Shown: positions 13,101 to 25,788 of the stretch, piece by piece
Numbering within the stretch: the first letter of the stretch is position 1
Layout: every line of letters starts with the position of its first letter
From: Eopsaltria australis
Lineage: Eukaryota; Chordata; Aves; Passeriformes; Petroicidae
Assembly (NCBI GenBank): GCA_034509425.1
Contig: JAVTVJ010000033.1
Coordinates: 5,329,001-5,393,000 of the forward strand
DNA length: 64,000 nucleotides
Direction of reading: 5' to 3'
Translations under genes and position numbers: made by a program
The notes under the pieces: generated by a model
Told to the model about the DNA's origin: nothing
Databases searched by the model: none
Seen by the model: the letters and a program-made list of their open reading frames with translations, nothing else

Positions 13101-16100
13101 GCACAGGTGCATGCATTTTCTTCTGACTAACAAAATTCAGTGGTGTGACAGTTGCTTAGGTAATCGAATACTTTATTTAAGAGCTGAAGAAACACCTCGT
13201 AAATGGACTATGAGGATGAAATTCACTACTTTGTGCAAAATGTCTGTGAAATTGGATGTCAGAAGGCATGTAATGGGTAAAAGGTACACTAGATTCACGG
13301 ACAGAACATGCTTGGGAAAAAAGGTGGCTAATGGAATGTGGTCATTAGAGTGGGACTGTTTTAGGGGATAAGTATGTTCTCAACAGCGGATTTCAAATGA
13401 TATATCACAGAGAAGTAGAGAGATTGACTGGTTTTAAAAAAGAAATATTTATATAATACAGCCAAACTCTACAGCTTGTGGGCACTGATATCCCATCAAC
13501 ACATCACAAGCTTTTTATTTAATTGAGTGTGATTTAGGAAAAAGCATTTAGAACAGTCTGCTACATCACATCAAATCAATTTAAATTAACAGACCAATGT
13601 TTCAGCTGTAAACTGATGTTAATTGAGGACAAGATGCTAGAAGTTACAAGGCACCTCTTACAAGCTTTAAAGAACTTCGATTTCTATTTACTGCAGTGGG
13701 AGCAGAGTCATGATCCACATCTTGTACAAAAACTTGGGATCTTTGTAGGATTTTTTCAGGTCTTATGCAGTTAGACACTGTAAGGTCTGTGTTTGCTGCA
13801 GTCGTAAGTAAATGTTTAACCAACTCTTACGTAACAATCTGAATAGGTGTTGATTAGGCATGTGATGACATCAAGTGTGTTTTTCAATGGATGGTAATTT
13901 TTGGTTTTATTATCCAATGATGCTATTTAAAGGATTTTTTTTTTCCTTTGAGATTGAGACAATTAAATATGGCTCCAGCAGAAGCAGTTATTATTGAAAT
14001 CCTTTGGTAATATTTAATTCTCTAATGCTACTTGAATAATTTACAATAACAACAAGAAGGAAATTCCCAATTAATGAGTTAATCTCATTTTCTTTTTTTT
14101 CTTATTTTCTTTTTTTTTTCTTCCCTCCAACTAAAATCCAGAGGAGCAAGCCGTTTGTTGGGTCAGATTTAACAAATGGCTGTGCAGTCCCTGTTACCAG
14201 GGTTACAAATTATGGCCATCTTCTCTCAAAATCATAGACACAAGACTACAACAAACATAAATTACCTATAATTTTCTTATTCCAATAATTCAAATTCACA
14301 TTTCCATTACTGGGGATGAGTAAAGGAAAGTATGATTCATGTTGCAGTGAAAAGCTATTAAGGTCTAAGATTACTTAGGCTTTGAGTGAAAGGTGCCTGT
14401 TACTATAAATGTGGAAAGCTAAAATAAAAACCTTGGTAAGATTAGAAGATGTGTTTAAGATTTTTGCAGCTATTGCACTGGAAATATGTTACTATTTGAC
14501 ATTTTACTGTCCCCCTAAATTTTCTAGTTTGTTATTTGAACACTGAAATCAGCCTCATTTTCAACCTCATCTAATTATTATGGGCAATATCCCCCCATTA
14601 AAAAAAAAAAAAGTATGAGCAAAATAGAAATAATTTTTATCTAGTCTTCACTGACTTCCTAGTAGTGAGCTAGAAATTACCTTCCTTAAACATGAGACAA
14701 GCTGTTCACAAATTAGGATGTCCTTTTTTTGAGGATTTGTATTCATTCCATGGAGAAATAAGAGCCAGGCTTTTATATCCTGGTCTATCTTGAAGCAGAG
14801 GGAAGCAGAGTATAAAAGACATATTTTCTACAGCATTTATACATCTCTGTACTTTAGTGCATGATATGTCGTCAGCCAGTGCTCTAAAAACCTGGGAGTT
14901 TAGCCTCACTTCGATATCGTAGAAAATAGTGGCCTGTCTGTCTTCATAACATTCAAGGCAAGGGATTTCCTGCTGTGCTGCACTGCTTCATCACTTCACG
15001 CATGGGTCATGAGTGTGAAGGTCATTGCCCTTTCTAATGAGGTAATGAAGGCCTATGGCTTTGGTGCAACATTGCTCATTTTGATAGCTTGAATAAAGGA
15101 AGGTGTATTGAAGCTACACTTCCTCTGACCCAGGAGAGTTCATCTTTAATGTCTGTACATCTGCATCTGAAATATCAGTGGACTATAGGCAAAGAAACTC
15201 AGAGTTTGAGTCGTTAGGCAGAAATCACGTCACTTAGGCTTACATGACTCACCCTAAAATTTTTTGGGGTTTTTTTCTCTTGACTACAAAGAGAGTCTGG
15301 AGTAGACAACTCAAACCAGGTATCTGAGTTTGATCTGACAGAACCAGTTGAGAAGACATCCCACTGTGTGATGCCATCCTCCACTGAATCACTGGAAATA
15401 TCCTAATCTTAGATCAGGCCCAGAATCAAGCACCTTGCAATATCCTATTTCATATTTTCCCAAACAAATCTGGCCTGAATACTGTAAATTGAATGGTCTT
15501 AAGTTTAAATGCATTATGAATATAAAATATTTCAGAATGCCTAATCACTGGTGATAAAACAGTAAAAACAGTGATTTCAGGGTAGATAGTATGTTAATAA
15601 AAATTTAAATACTTAAAAGTATTTACTAGTATGTGCTTTACTAACTGCAAGAAAGAACAGAATTTTTAAAAATCTAAGTACTTGAAATTCTTTTAACGAT
15701 CTAGAAAGTTTTGACGCTTAATTTCAAAAATTTGTATTTCTATTTAAATTCAGAATTATCTCTTTTATCTTCAGTGAAATATTAGAATATGCTGAGAAAG
15801 ACAGACAGAAACAAAGAAAGAAAGAAACAATAAAATCAGTTTCTAAACAGTCCTAAATACTAGCTTTCCAGTACTATTCTAGTGTTTCTTTATCAAACTG
15901 ATCAGATGAATTATTTAAAATGCATTTAAATAAACAGAATACTTTCTTATTTCCCCTACCATCAATTAAAAAATAAATGTGAGAATCTGTGACTTTTATT
16001 CCAAAGAATGAAGCAGTTTGGGATGCTGAACATTAATCACTTTAAGATACTAAATAAAAGGAAGAGATATACTTCAGTGGTGGTTATAATTTCATCCATT

Positions 16101-16242
16101 TATTTTATATCCCTTCCAGGTGCTCACAGCAAGAAAGAACAAGAGAATATTTGTGGCTTCATGTCCTCATTCTGATTTTAAATTTATTAAACATATATTA
16201 ATACATTTAGAAAAGTTCTAACTGTTTTCCCAGTAAGACAGA

Positions 16243-16263
16243 GTGTCTACGAATAGTAGACAC
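16243..16263. repeat. Perfect 8-bp inverted repeat
   Basis: The arms gtgtctac and gtagacac are separated by five bases. It could form a small hairpin, but nothing around it suggests an RNA gene or terminator; in a 64 kb window such palindromes can occur by chance. Confidence 0.6.
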
Positions 16264-18311
16264 AGATTTAATTTCATAAATAAATTCCCACAATTACTTT
16301 TTGCCACACATAGGCTTTTTATTAAAGCATTTTCCATCATAAGCAAATTAAAAATAAAATGTGTCATTGGATCAATCTTTTCAGCTCCTGAATGCCAATG
16401 AAAAGAACTGCACTAAGCTGAAGTGTAAGAATTCTTGTTTGCAACATGAAATCCAGCTTCATTTTAGTCAATGAAAAGCTCTGCTATTGATTTCTGTACC
16501 GCCCAGATTTTTCCTAAACACCATTTGCTAATAGGCACTTCCACAGCCTGGGGAATGTTTGCTGTCATCAGCAGAGTAAGCAGCACAGCAATCTTGTCAC
16601 TGCAGAGGCCATGGGTGGGTGGAAGGAGCCTGAAGTATGATGGAAGCTGAACAGGGAGCAGACATTTCACGTGCACCTACTGAATGCAGTAAGATGAAGC
16701 AAAATGATGCTTGGTTTTATATTTTCCCCCTCTGACAATCACTATTTGACAACTCAGCCTCTCTGAAAATGCTGTTGAAAGCTGCATACTTTGTGCTGAC
16801 CTTGGTTTTCAAAGCTCTGAGCTTCTGTCTTCATGTACGTTTTTGTATCAGGCACTATAAAGAGGTATCTTGAAGCAACTGACCTGTGGTTTTATTATTA
16901 TTCCCTTGTAACCCTGGGTGGAGGACTTGAAAATCTTTTGTTGTCTTAGCTTCCATCACACATTTAAAGACTGAATATAAGCAGAACTAGCTCTGGCTGC
17001 AATTGTGCATAACCTACAACCCAAATTTGTCTAGCTATGCTCTGTTTTGTTTAAAGCAGCTTATGTTCTCTTCTTTGGGGAAATAAAAGCTTTTCTATAA
17101 TGGGATAAGGGAGAGGACATTGTTAATTACTCATTTTAATTTTCAATAATTTCTTTTTTCAAAAGAGCAGAGCAAGAACAATCCTTGTTTACAAAAGAAA
17201 CAAAAGATATTTATTTTTAGCTTCAATTAACTTTAGCATGGGCACCTTTTAAAAGTCACCTTTTCAGGTATGAACAAACCTTTTAGACTGTCTTACAGGG
17301 AGCTGAGAAAACTTGAGTTACAAATAAAACTTGATGCTACTAAAGACTTCAGGATCACAGTTCATTACTAGTTTGGAAAACATCTCTGCAAATACTTAAA
17401 TGTAGCGGAAATCTTTGGGTTTTCTCAAAATTCTGGCAGGTTTCCACTCCTAATTTCATCTTTCTGATGATATATGAATCACTGTGTTATGAGTATTTTT
17501 CTGTTTTGTTTTTCATTATACTATGCTGATGGAATTCACACCCAGTGCAAGCCATGCATTTGTATTCCCAAAATCTCTAGCTAGGCCTGATCAAAGCTAC
17601 TTTGTGCCCTCTATGTGCCTGAGTCTCCTCAGATGTAATCAAGAAAATGAGAAAGAGGAGAATGAAGAACGGAGGAATTAAAAAATTATTGACCTCCTCT
17701 GGGTCTGTGCAAGGAGGCATTGGTTCAAAAGGCTTCTCCCAAGCCCCTCACTTAAGGCAATTATTGATGCTGTTTCAATAAATGAATAAACTTGATCTGC
17801 TGTTAAAGAACCTTAGCAGGAAATGACAGTTCTGTGTCATATTTTAAAAATGTGTAAAAACTTTGGTTGAAACATAGACTTTATTTTTCTGACTAGCTAC
17901 TAGGGCAGTTGAACTGAAACGATGAAGTGATTAAAATAACTGATCCACTTAGTAGCTACAGAAATCTGCATCCAAGGTCTTAACATTTACTAAATACAAA
18001 TAAGTGTAGTAACAACTACATTCCGGACACGATATTTTTCCAATGATTCAAAACACCTTTATGAACACTAAAGATACAAGAACTATATTTCCTTCAATAC
18101 AACAAGTATCTTGAAATGTTATACCAAGATATTAGATATTTTTAAAAGTTAGGGAGAATGTCTAAGGCAACATGTCATGAACTCCAAGATACATGAAATA
18201 TTTTTTCTTTTTTTCTATGAAAGTTTGGAGTAGTTATTTGTAAGTCATCCAATTTCTAGCTACTTCTTTAATACTAAAACTGAAATTATTTTGTAGGGTA
18301 AAAGCCTTACA

Positions 18312-18329
18312 AATATATATATATATATA
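18312..18329. repeat. TA dinucleotide microsatellite
   Basis: Nine AT/TA units in a row lie in AT-rich unique sequence. Confidence 0.85.
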
Positions 18330-19641
18330 CTTAAATTGCAAAAAAGTTCAGTTGGATGTCAAAGATGTGTGGAAAGAAAAGTATTACTTTCCAATAAATA
18401 TCTAACTAACTGAATAACTAGTCACCAGCTTTATAGCACTTACACTAATTTTAAACAAGTTAAGAAGTTGAATAGCATCTAAGTTACTTCAGGGTATCAC
18501 AAGAGACTGACATTCTAATCTCAATAATGGCCAACTAGTTTATGCTAATAAGAATCTTCAAAATCTATTACTTTCCCCCTCTTCTTTACAGAGCATCTGG
18601 GGGGAAAAAAAAGCAGTCTGAATGTTATGAAGCTTTGACTTCTGTCAATGAGATGACAGAAGCTTTCTTATGCTGAAAAAGTATAAAAAGAAAGACAAAG
18701 AACTGAAGTTGATATGGGCAAAATTCCAGAGTATTCAAGAAAACAGTGTCCTAATCAGTTTGAAAGTGAAATATTGGGCCATTAACACTGAAAGCCTGTT
18801 TAATTAAGGTGAATCATGTAAAAGGAAATGTTGGGATAGTCTTATTTATGCAATCATTATATTTACCCTTTTGCTATAGTTACAATTCATAATACATTAG
18901 AAGTAAAGTTGTCTCATTTTCCATAAACATTATGAAGTGTTCTGCTAGTTACTTCTCAGTTCAATATGAGCAGTGTTTGTTAGTTAGTAAGAGTCTAAAT
19001 GGAGGACTAACGATAAAAAATCATTATATACAATAAAGAACATACACAAAACCTATGGAAACAGCTAATACCTAGGGTGTCCTAATATGAAAAAATCATT
19101 GGAAAAGATTTTTATCATACAATCACACTCCAAGCACGTGTTAACCAAATTTTTAGAGAACCATAGTATATTTTCTTAAGAGACTAAATACCAACAAGTA
19201 GTTGTTTGTTAAAAAAATGGAAAATCTGTACACATTTTATTCAATACATATTTAATGAAGTGTTTGCCTGTAAAATATATCTATACACAATATACAGGGT
19301 CTTTAGAAGAACACACTTTCTCCAATATGACACTTTAGATGGCATGACTTTGCCCATGTATGGCTCTTGAGAGCTGATCAATGACTGACATGGAAAAGTC
19401 TGCTGGAGACATTTAATTTTTAACCATCCTACCTTTCTTTGCTTGAATGTGAGCAAATATTGTTTTCATAATCCATGATGACCAGTTGTACATTTGCTAC
19501 CTAAGGAGTATATTCATAATATTTTGTACATTTGAAGGCACAATAGCAAGAGACACATAGTTTAGCTCTGGTTTCTATGTCTGTATTTTAGAATTCTATA
19601 AAAAAGAATATAAAAGTTTGAAAAAAGAGTATTTGGAAGGC

Positions 19642-19662
19642 AAATAAATAAATAAATAAATA
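19642..19662. repeat. AAAT tetranucleotide microsatellite
   Basis: About five tandem AAAT units run directly into tagata. This is a simple repeat with no gene context. Confidence 0.85.
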
Positions 19663-20778
19663 GATACAGAGTTTCACTAGGTAATGCTGTTTTCTAACTG
19701 CAGCTGTCATTTCAGGGCAAGCAGTGAGCAGGCTTGTGGCAGACCCATGCAGAGTTTGGACTTTGCAGATGGGGACAAGGACTTTTCCTCTGCTGAAGAA
19801 CTTTATTCTCCACCATAAAGAAAAGTGTGCTGGTGTGACATATCCTCATTAGCCTGCTCTGCTTAGCAGGTGTGCTGCTGCCAGCTGTGCCAGCTGCAAC
19901 TTGGTGGTGGCCCTCAGAGTCAAGTGCACGCACAGTCAAGGTAAAGCACAGCAGCAATCAGCTCTTTTGTGGTAGGACCACGGACTTTCAGATAATCACC
20001 TGTAAAGTTTTCTGTATGTAAATGTTGTGAATGGTTTTTTCCTACTATTCAGTGCCCAAAAATAACAAAAATGTAGCTGAAAACAGGAATTTATAGGAAG
20101 TTGTAAGTAGTCACAAAAATTCCAGGAAAATTATGCTGGATAATTAGCGGCAAAAGATAGCATATAGCATCACTAGCTGTCAAAGATGTAGCAACTGTAC
20201 TTCAGAAGTTTTTGTACTGCCAAAAGAGTGTAGCTGAAGAAATGAAACTGCAGTTGATCTGAAATCACATTTGCAAGAACTGGAGAGCGAATCTTCTTAG
20301 TGGCTTATTGCTATTTATGTTGTTCCATCAGTCACTTTACATTATTCCTCATGTCAAGGTGTTAGTGTCAAAAATTGCCTTTTACTCATGCATGCTTTTA
20401 GAAGGTAGAAAAGCTGATTAACTTATTTAGGAGGTAATTATCTATACAAGAATTAAGAGTTAGACTGGATCATTCACATATGCTCAAAGGGAGAGAAAAA
20501 AATATGAACAGCTACTCTCATTCAGTTGCTTCTTCATAGGCACATATTCTAATTTCTTCTATTAAAACCCAACATTTCTTCCACAAAATGTGCAATCTGA
20601 ATATCAACACACATCATCCATGGCCATATACTTAGAACAACAGATATCAAACTTCTGCAGGTAGCAGCAGTACCTAAAACTGTGCTATTTTGCATATAGA
20701 ATTCAAGATTCACAGGGCAGGAAAGAGACAGGCAAGTATAAAGTTTTTTCAGTCAGAGAATGTCTGGGCATTGGTCTT

Positions 20779-20895
20779 CCCTTCCCAAACCTTCCCAAAC
20801 CTTCCCAAACCTTCTTAAACCTTCCTAAGACCTTCCCAAACCATCCCTTCCCAAAACCTTCCCTTCCTAAAACCTTCCCTTCCCTCTTTTCCTTT
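20779..20895. repeat. Pyrimidine-rich minisatellite (CCTTCCCAAA units)
   Basis: Roughly 115 bp built from imperfect tandem copies of a 10-11 base unit, ccttcccaaac, drifting into ccttcccttcc. The plus strand is almost entirely C, T and A, so the minus strand is G-rich with many GG and GGG runs. Such tracts can expand and may adopt triplex or G-quadruplex structure; that property is inferred from composition only. Confidence 0.85.
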
Positions 20896-23800
20896 TCCCC
20901 CTTTTCACTTACAAAGCAGCTATTTTTCTGGACCCATGAGTTTTTCTCATTTTTGTTCTACAGATTCTCTCCCCATCCCACTGAGGGGAGGTTGAATGAA
21001 TGACAGTGGGGGCTTGGTTGCTGCACAGGGTCGACTCATCACATTTACTTACTGGTTTATGTTATATTGCCAAGCACAGCATAAATGGGGAATGTGAGGC
21101 ACTAAGCCTAAGAGGGGGACAGCCCATGGCATTGAATACTGATGTATCTAGGGCTTATGTTTCTGAATCAGCTGAAGTTCTGCATTTTCTGTGAGACACA
21201 AAACTCTGATAGAAATTCAAAGATACAGAAGATACTAGAAGACTGCAGGCTGTGAAGTTCAGCTGTATTCGGGATTTCTCAGCACACAGGGAGTTTGAGA
21301 ACTGGTACACTGATGACTAGATGAAGTAAGTGCTCTCAGTGTCTAAATCCAGAGGGTAAAAGTACTCATTGCACAATGGGTACAATGATATACAACCAGA
21401 TACGGAAGTAATATTGATTTCCTTAGGCAGGATTGTAGCTCCTATGGAACTTATTAGGACATGTCTTGTTTACTTTGTCTCTGATGATTCTGTATTGAAT
21501 AATCAGAGCAGAGAATCAAGCTAACTTCAATGAGACTTGGATTGGGTCCTGAAAGACTGAATAAGAAAGTTCCTTTTATTGAAAGTACACAATGAATCCT
21601 TCCTCCCGAATTCATTAGCTATTCTTTACACCACACCTGCTTCTTTAACAAAGATTGTCCTTGGTACATAGTTAAAACAAGGAGAAAACAACAAACAAGC
21701 AACATCTTCATTCTTGGCATAGAAAGATGCTGTTTTGGGAAGTAAAAATAGCACTGAAGATGATAGTGCTGCCTTTCTTACTGCTTACATTTATATTCTC
21801 AGAAATACATAAGTAAAATGTTCAGTTTACTGGAATCTTTTCTTAATGCAATCTAAACCATGTTTTGCATGAAATGTAATATCTATTCAGACACATTTTT
21901 ACTAAATTTGGTGTAGGGAATGGGATCTTAAAATCACTTTTTTTTCTCCCTTTAAATCATATTGACAAAATAGTGTGGATATACCTTTATGTTGTCAGCT
22001 TTCTGCTGACACCTTCATCAGGGGAGAACCATGAAGACGCAATCAATTAAAAAAATGCCTGTTCAACTTTCATCATGGTCTCCTCTTTTCTTGCAGTGGC
22101 ATGGTCACCTGTATGTATTTGTCCCATGATGAAATGAAGGCTGCAATGGATAGTTCTGTTGTGACCTGTCTCACTTCTTGGTTTCTCCAGCAGAAACTGG
22201 TGTAAAGATAAATGGTTAATTCAGTTTTTAAGGACATAAAATTAATTTTGAGGTCAGGCTCAATGTATAGGATAAAAGTTTTGTATGTGAAACATCCATG
22301 TGTCAACATGATTTTTTATGTAATTATATGTATGTTGAGCAGGCCAAATCTCAAGAAACACTCAAGTATGTAACTCCTATTAAAATCAGTAGAAGTCTTG
22401 TGTCTAGATGTTAGCAATGATATAGGTCTCAGTCTCCCTGACTTAGATATAATTCATGCTTGACGAGTTAGTTCTGGCTTTGAGATAGAATGGCTGAGAG
22501 AACATTTCTTTACCCCACTGAGACACTCTTGCACTCATTACTGGTTTCTGTTTTTCTTACTGTTCACTGCTGGGTAGGTAAACAACAGACACCATACTAA
22601 ATTCACTGCTCTTACTAAGAAATAAATAATTAAGACTCTTCAGAGGAAATGTTCAATACTTTTTAACACTGCACTAACAGTTATACAGACTATTCCCTTT
22701 TAGCAGAAGGAAAACCAGTATGAGGCATAATCCCTGATAGAGCACAAAAATTTTTTTTCATAATCTTGTGAAGATGTACAGTTAGAATTTTTTAAGGTAA
22801 AAGTCTAAACATTGTTGAGGAATTCCTTATCTCCTTGGATCTCTTAGGACCTAGGTAAGCTAGTTATCAATCACACTGATATAAATTATGGGCAATGTCT
22901 GTCTGAGAACAATCTAGGTCATGTAAGACAAGGTGAACTTATCCCTGGCATGCACTCTAATCATCAATACCTGGAGCTGCTCAAGCCTTTTTACCCTTGG
23001 AGACATCTAAATTCACTTTTCCAACTTGAAAGGTGCAAAAGTTCATCAAATCATTGGATCTCTCTGCCTTCATTTGAAATACCGCAGAGATTTCTGGAAA
23101 CCTCTGCCAAAGACAGGAAGTATTTCTTATTTCACTGGAAAGTTATCTATAAAGTTACTAGACACTATATAGTTACTAGACACTAAAACTGCAAAGTACT
23201 GCTCATATGCTTTGTTGTGTGTAGTTAACCCAGTGACTATCATGTCGTGAAAGGCTCAGGGTGCATTGAAGTCCAGTGAGAGCCATATGTAGATGATCAA
23301 TATTTACTGAACTCACAGGACTCTTAACAAAGATTTGTGTGCTTGCATAACTGGCAGTCTGTTCTCGGTCCTTCTCCAAGGCAAAAGTTCACAAGCATTT
23401 CTTTTTCTGTGATGGCACAAAAGGCCCACTTTATCCCTTGTTGGAAGTTACTGATACCTCCCCATTTCTTTCAATTAATGATTTTTTGGTCTCTCTCTAA
23501 TAAATTTCAGAAAAACCCATCATTCCAGTCAGCTTAAAATATCAGAATCTATTTTATCTGATGACTAATTACAAAAGTTAACAAAAATTAGTAGGCAAAG
23601 ATTAAACTCCTTAGTTGAATACACATATCAGTGAATGTGATTTGTTTCTGCATTTTGTCTTCTCAATTCTGATTAGTTCTGAACAGAAGTCTATCCTGGG
23701 TTCTGGATTCCAGAAGCACTATGGAATTGCTGGTTTAATCCTGAAGTGGGGTGCCTAACAGCTGGAGAGAATTACAGGAACAGGTATATACTCTGATATT

Positions 23801-24327
23801 AATGTTTTCGCAGTTTCTGTCTCCACCAGCCTCATGAAACAGATCGTTAGGATTGCCTTTATAACTCTAATACTTCCTTGAACCCAATGTCCCTTCAGCA
23901 AGGAACATGATTCTGGAATATTTGTATTTAAAATATAAGCTTTACACTCCCAAACATGAAAATCAATAATTTGTTTTATCTGGCTAGATGCATTTTTATC
24001 CCAACAACATATTTGGGGTTTTTTTCCCCTAAGCTCGTAAAAGCTTTCCTAATTTTTATCTTCCTCATATATAAATTTAGTGGTAATAAGCACACCATTG
24101 GAAGTTTAGAATTTTTACATTTTACTTTTCATTATTTGTATTTTATTCTTAATTCTGCTTCAGCTGCAACAGTAATCATGCACCTTTGTTTCATTTTAAA
24201 TTAGGAAATGTTACAGTTGGCTTAGTGTGATAGTTCACTTATATTCAATTTTCCCCTGCTCTGACAAAAAATTCATCTGTGCTAGGGGGGCTGCAGTTGT
24301 TCTTTTATCTTCATAGGCTTCTCTGTA
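20896..24327. other. AT-rich region without recognised gene
   Basis: Unique sequence without recognised genes or known repeats. A short direct duplication, agttactagacacta, occurs at 23153-23167 and again at 23171-23185. Open frames here are short and look random. Confidence 0.55.
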
Positions 24328-24333
24328 GCTGCC
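24328..24333. repeat. Target-site duplication, left copy
   Basis: The host hexamer gctgcc lies immediately before the TGTTGCGG start of the 5' LTR and is repeated exactly after the 3' LTR. It marks the integration site and shows that the two LTRs belong to one insertion. Confidence 0.9.
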
Positions 24334-24906
24334 TGTTGCGGTGGTTCGGAACCAGAGGACTTCCGGACAGGTTCCACGGACAGAGGGTTTCCCCCCGGAG
24401 CTCCCAGGGGCAGCAGTTGGACCACCAATCCACGGACCCAAGCTCCTGCTATTGGTTACTGGACTTGTCTGTTATGTTTCCCCACTCTGGGAAATTCCCT
24501 GTCACTCCATAGTTCATTCGTTGTTCTCTCTGTTCCCCTCCCCTCCCTAAACCCCATTTGATCATGTACCCCAGCCCCTCCCCTGTATTGCCCCCCTGCC
24601 CTCATCCTATTGGGTGTTGTTTCTCCCTTAAATACCGATGTAATAAGCTGCTCTTGGCTCTTGGTCCATGTGCTCCCTTTGGAGGCAATAAACCGACCGA
24701 AATCACATACCAAGAGACCTCCTTCTCTGGTAGTTCTTTGCTGTTTCACCACGCTCCGGGGGCAACACCTCCCCGGACCGAACGCGGGCCAGCTGTGCTC
24801 ATAGTCAGCACTCCGAGGGTGCCTTCCCGAGGGCGAACGGCATCCTAGGATAGGGCTAGGACTCCGCTGCCAGTACCAGGGTGGGACTGAAGCAGGGAAC
24901 GCAACA
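24334..24906 (+). repeat. 5' LTR of the provirus (573 bp)
   Basis: It starts TGTTGCGG and ends AACGCAACA, with the 5-base terminal inverted repeat TGTTG/CAACA (TGTTGCG/CGCAACA, 7 bases, if the preceding cg is counted). It carries promoter and processing signals in the expected order: inverted CCAAT box at about 24609-24613, TATA-like ttaaata at 24628-24634 and poly(A) signal AATAAA at 24687-24692, giving a short R region between about 24655 and 24710. The rest of U5 is CpG-containing. Compared with the 3' LTR it has private changes, for example tttctccc, cgaccg and cacctcc, where the 3' LTR and the solo LTR at 55.1 kb agree with each other. Confidence 0.92.
24628..24634 (+). promoter_or_regulatory. 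TATA-like box of the 5' LTR
   Basis: The heptamer ttaaata lies about 15 bases after an inverted CCAAT box and about 55 bases before the AATAAA signal, the usual order in a retroviral U3-R junction. Transcription would start near 24655-24660. The same box is kept at 27355-27361 in the 3' LTR and, reversed, at about 55385-55391. Confidence 0.65.
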
Positions 24907-24908
24907 AG

Positions 24909-24926
24909 TGGCGCACCGAACAGAGA
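24909..24926 (+). promoter_or_regulatory. Primer binding site, lysine-tRNA-like
   Basis: Two bases after the LTR end begins tggcgcaccgaacagaga. The TGGCGC start and the CCGAACAG core recall the site for the lysine tRNA used by many class II elements and lentiviruses, but there is one extra base after TGGCGC and a further mismatch. The priming tRNA is therefore inferred, not certain. Confidence 0.6.
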
Positions 24927-25404
24927 CTCCGACCTCTCGGGGTTCCCTGCGAGCGACCTGGATACGCAGCAGCGGTCCGGACTGCGCCTTCGGGACGTCG
25001 CTCCCCTAGCGAGAACTTCCGCGTTTTAGCGGGGGGCTGGCAGGGGCCGTCAGCAACCGATCTGGAGCGTCTGAAGTGTGTACGCTAGCTGAGCGAACTG
25101 ACGAGACCAGAGACCCTTGCTCTTTTGGATGTTTCTCCCTCCGGAGCCGGTGACGGCAACTGAAGCCGGGATCGAGGAACCAAGACCCGCACGGAGCGGT
25201 GAGGTTTGGCGGCTGCGAGGTGCGGTGGGAAAGGACCAGGATCCGCGCGCGGCGGCGAAGCTCGGTGCCCGTGATAGCGGCGGGAAAGCCACCGAGAACC
25301 GAGCGCAGACGGTGAGGTCTAATCCGCGATAGGCAGCGGGAATCAGGCTCGAGGGAGAGTTTTGTACCGTATAAAAAGAGCAAGGAGGCTTTTATTCGGA
25401 GATA
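24927..25404 (+). other. Proviral leader with candidate splice donors
   Basis: GC-rich untranslated leader between the primer site and the Gag start. Two good donor-like words occur: gcg|gtgagg with GT at 25199-25200 and acg|gtgagg with GT at 25312-25313. Either could serve as the major donor for a spliced transcript joined to the acceptor near 26976. A packaging signal would be expected here, but I cannot define one. Open frames on the opposite strand (25006-25449) appear to be chance frames of the GC-rich DNA. Confidence 0.5.
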
Positions 25405-25788
25405 ATGGGTATTAAGCTGTCCCGAATAGAGCAGGAGTTTTATGTCCAAGTTAAAGAGACCCTAAAGTTAAAAAACGGGAATGCTAATAAGAAGGCTTGG
25501 AAACGTTTTGTTAAATGGATCTTTGCCTATGTCCCTCTTGCTTCTGCTTCTTATGTTAAAACTCTGAGTTTTTGGGAGTTAGTAGAAAAACGTTTAGAGG
25601 CAGTGGAGAGAGGGGGTGATGTTTCTGTCAGAAAATTTTTCCCGTTGTTGATTGTAATTTGTTATACTTTGCGTAATTGTCCTGAAAGTTCGAAATCCCC
25701 GACTCACCCACCCCACGTTCCTAATTCCCCTTTTCCCAATCCCTCTTCCCCGCTACAGGGAAGTGCGCCCCTCAGTTCTCCCCGCTAG
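25405..25788 (+). CDS. Gag matrix-like protein, 127 aa, amber-terminated
   Basis: The ORF starts MGIKLS, a good N-myristoylation signal (Gly2, Ser6) as found on many retroviral matrix proteins, which anchors Gag to the plasma membrane. Residues 1-95 are helix-forming and rich in Lys/Arg with aromatic positions (AWKRFVKWIFAYVP at about residues 30-43), consistent with a membrane-binding matrix domain; residues 97-127 are rich in proline and serine, like the linker after matrix. The ATG context (gataATGgg) is good, and the ORF lies about 500 bases from the primer site, as expected for gag. It ends at TAG 25786-25788, but the same frame then stays open to 26880, so the stop may be a mutation or a read-through site. 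No capsid follows. The matrix call rests on position, myristoylation signal and composition, not on a search. Confidence 0.7.
   Translation: MGIKLSRIEQEFYVQVKETLKLKNGNANKKAWKRFVKWIFAYVPLASASYVKTLSFWELVEKRLEAVERGGDVSVRKFFPLLIVICYTLRNCPESSKSPTHPPHVPNSPFPNPSSPLQGSAPLSSPR

Larger units (their letters stand above)
7870..20778. other. Long AT-rich region without recognised gene
   Basis: About 13 kb with no convincing exon or known transposon. It contains microsatellites near 10.0-10.1, 18.3 and 19.65 kb and several T or A runs. Frames at 12314-12577 and 13099-13371 are open for 87-90 codons, but neither looks like a known protein or has good splice context. Patches such as 11580-11790 and 13930-14090, rich in TAATTA-type words, look like unique DNA and could be conserved noncoding elements; this is only an impression. 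Confidence 0.5.

Noticed and set aside
21985..22005. gtcag...ctgac hairpin as possible terminator or RNA gene
   Set aside because: The stem is only five base pairs and there is no RNA-gene context.
24456..24752. 98-codon minus-strand frame in the 5' LTR
   Set aside because: It lies wholly in the LTR, and equivalent frames recur in each LTR copy (27177-27689, 55105-55569) with variable ends; no known protein character.
25006..25449. 147-codon minus-strand frame across the proviral leader
   Set aside because: It is antisense to the leader and the matrix ORF start in CpG-rich DNA, where stop codons are rare; no motif recognised.
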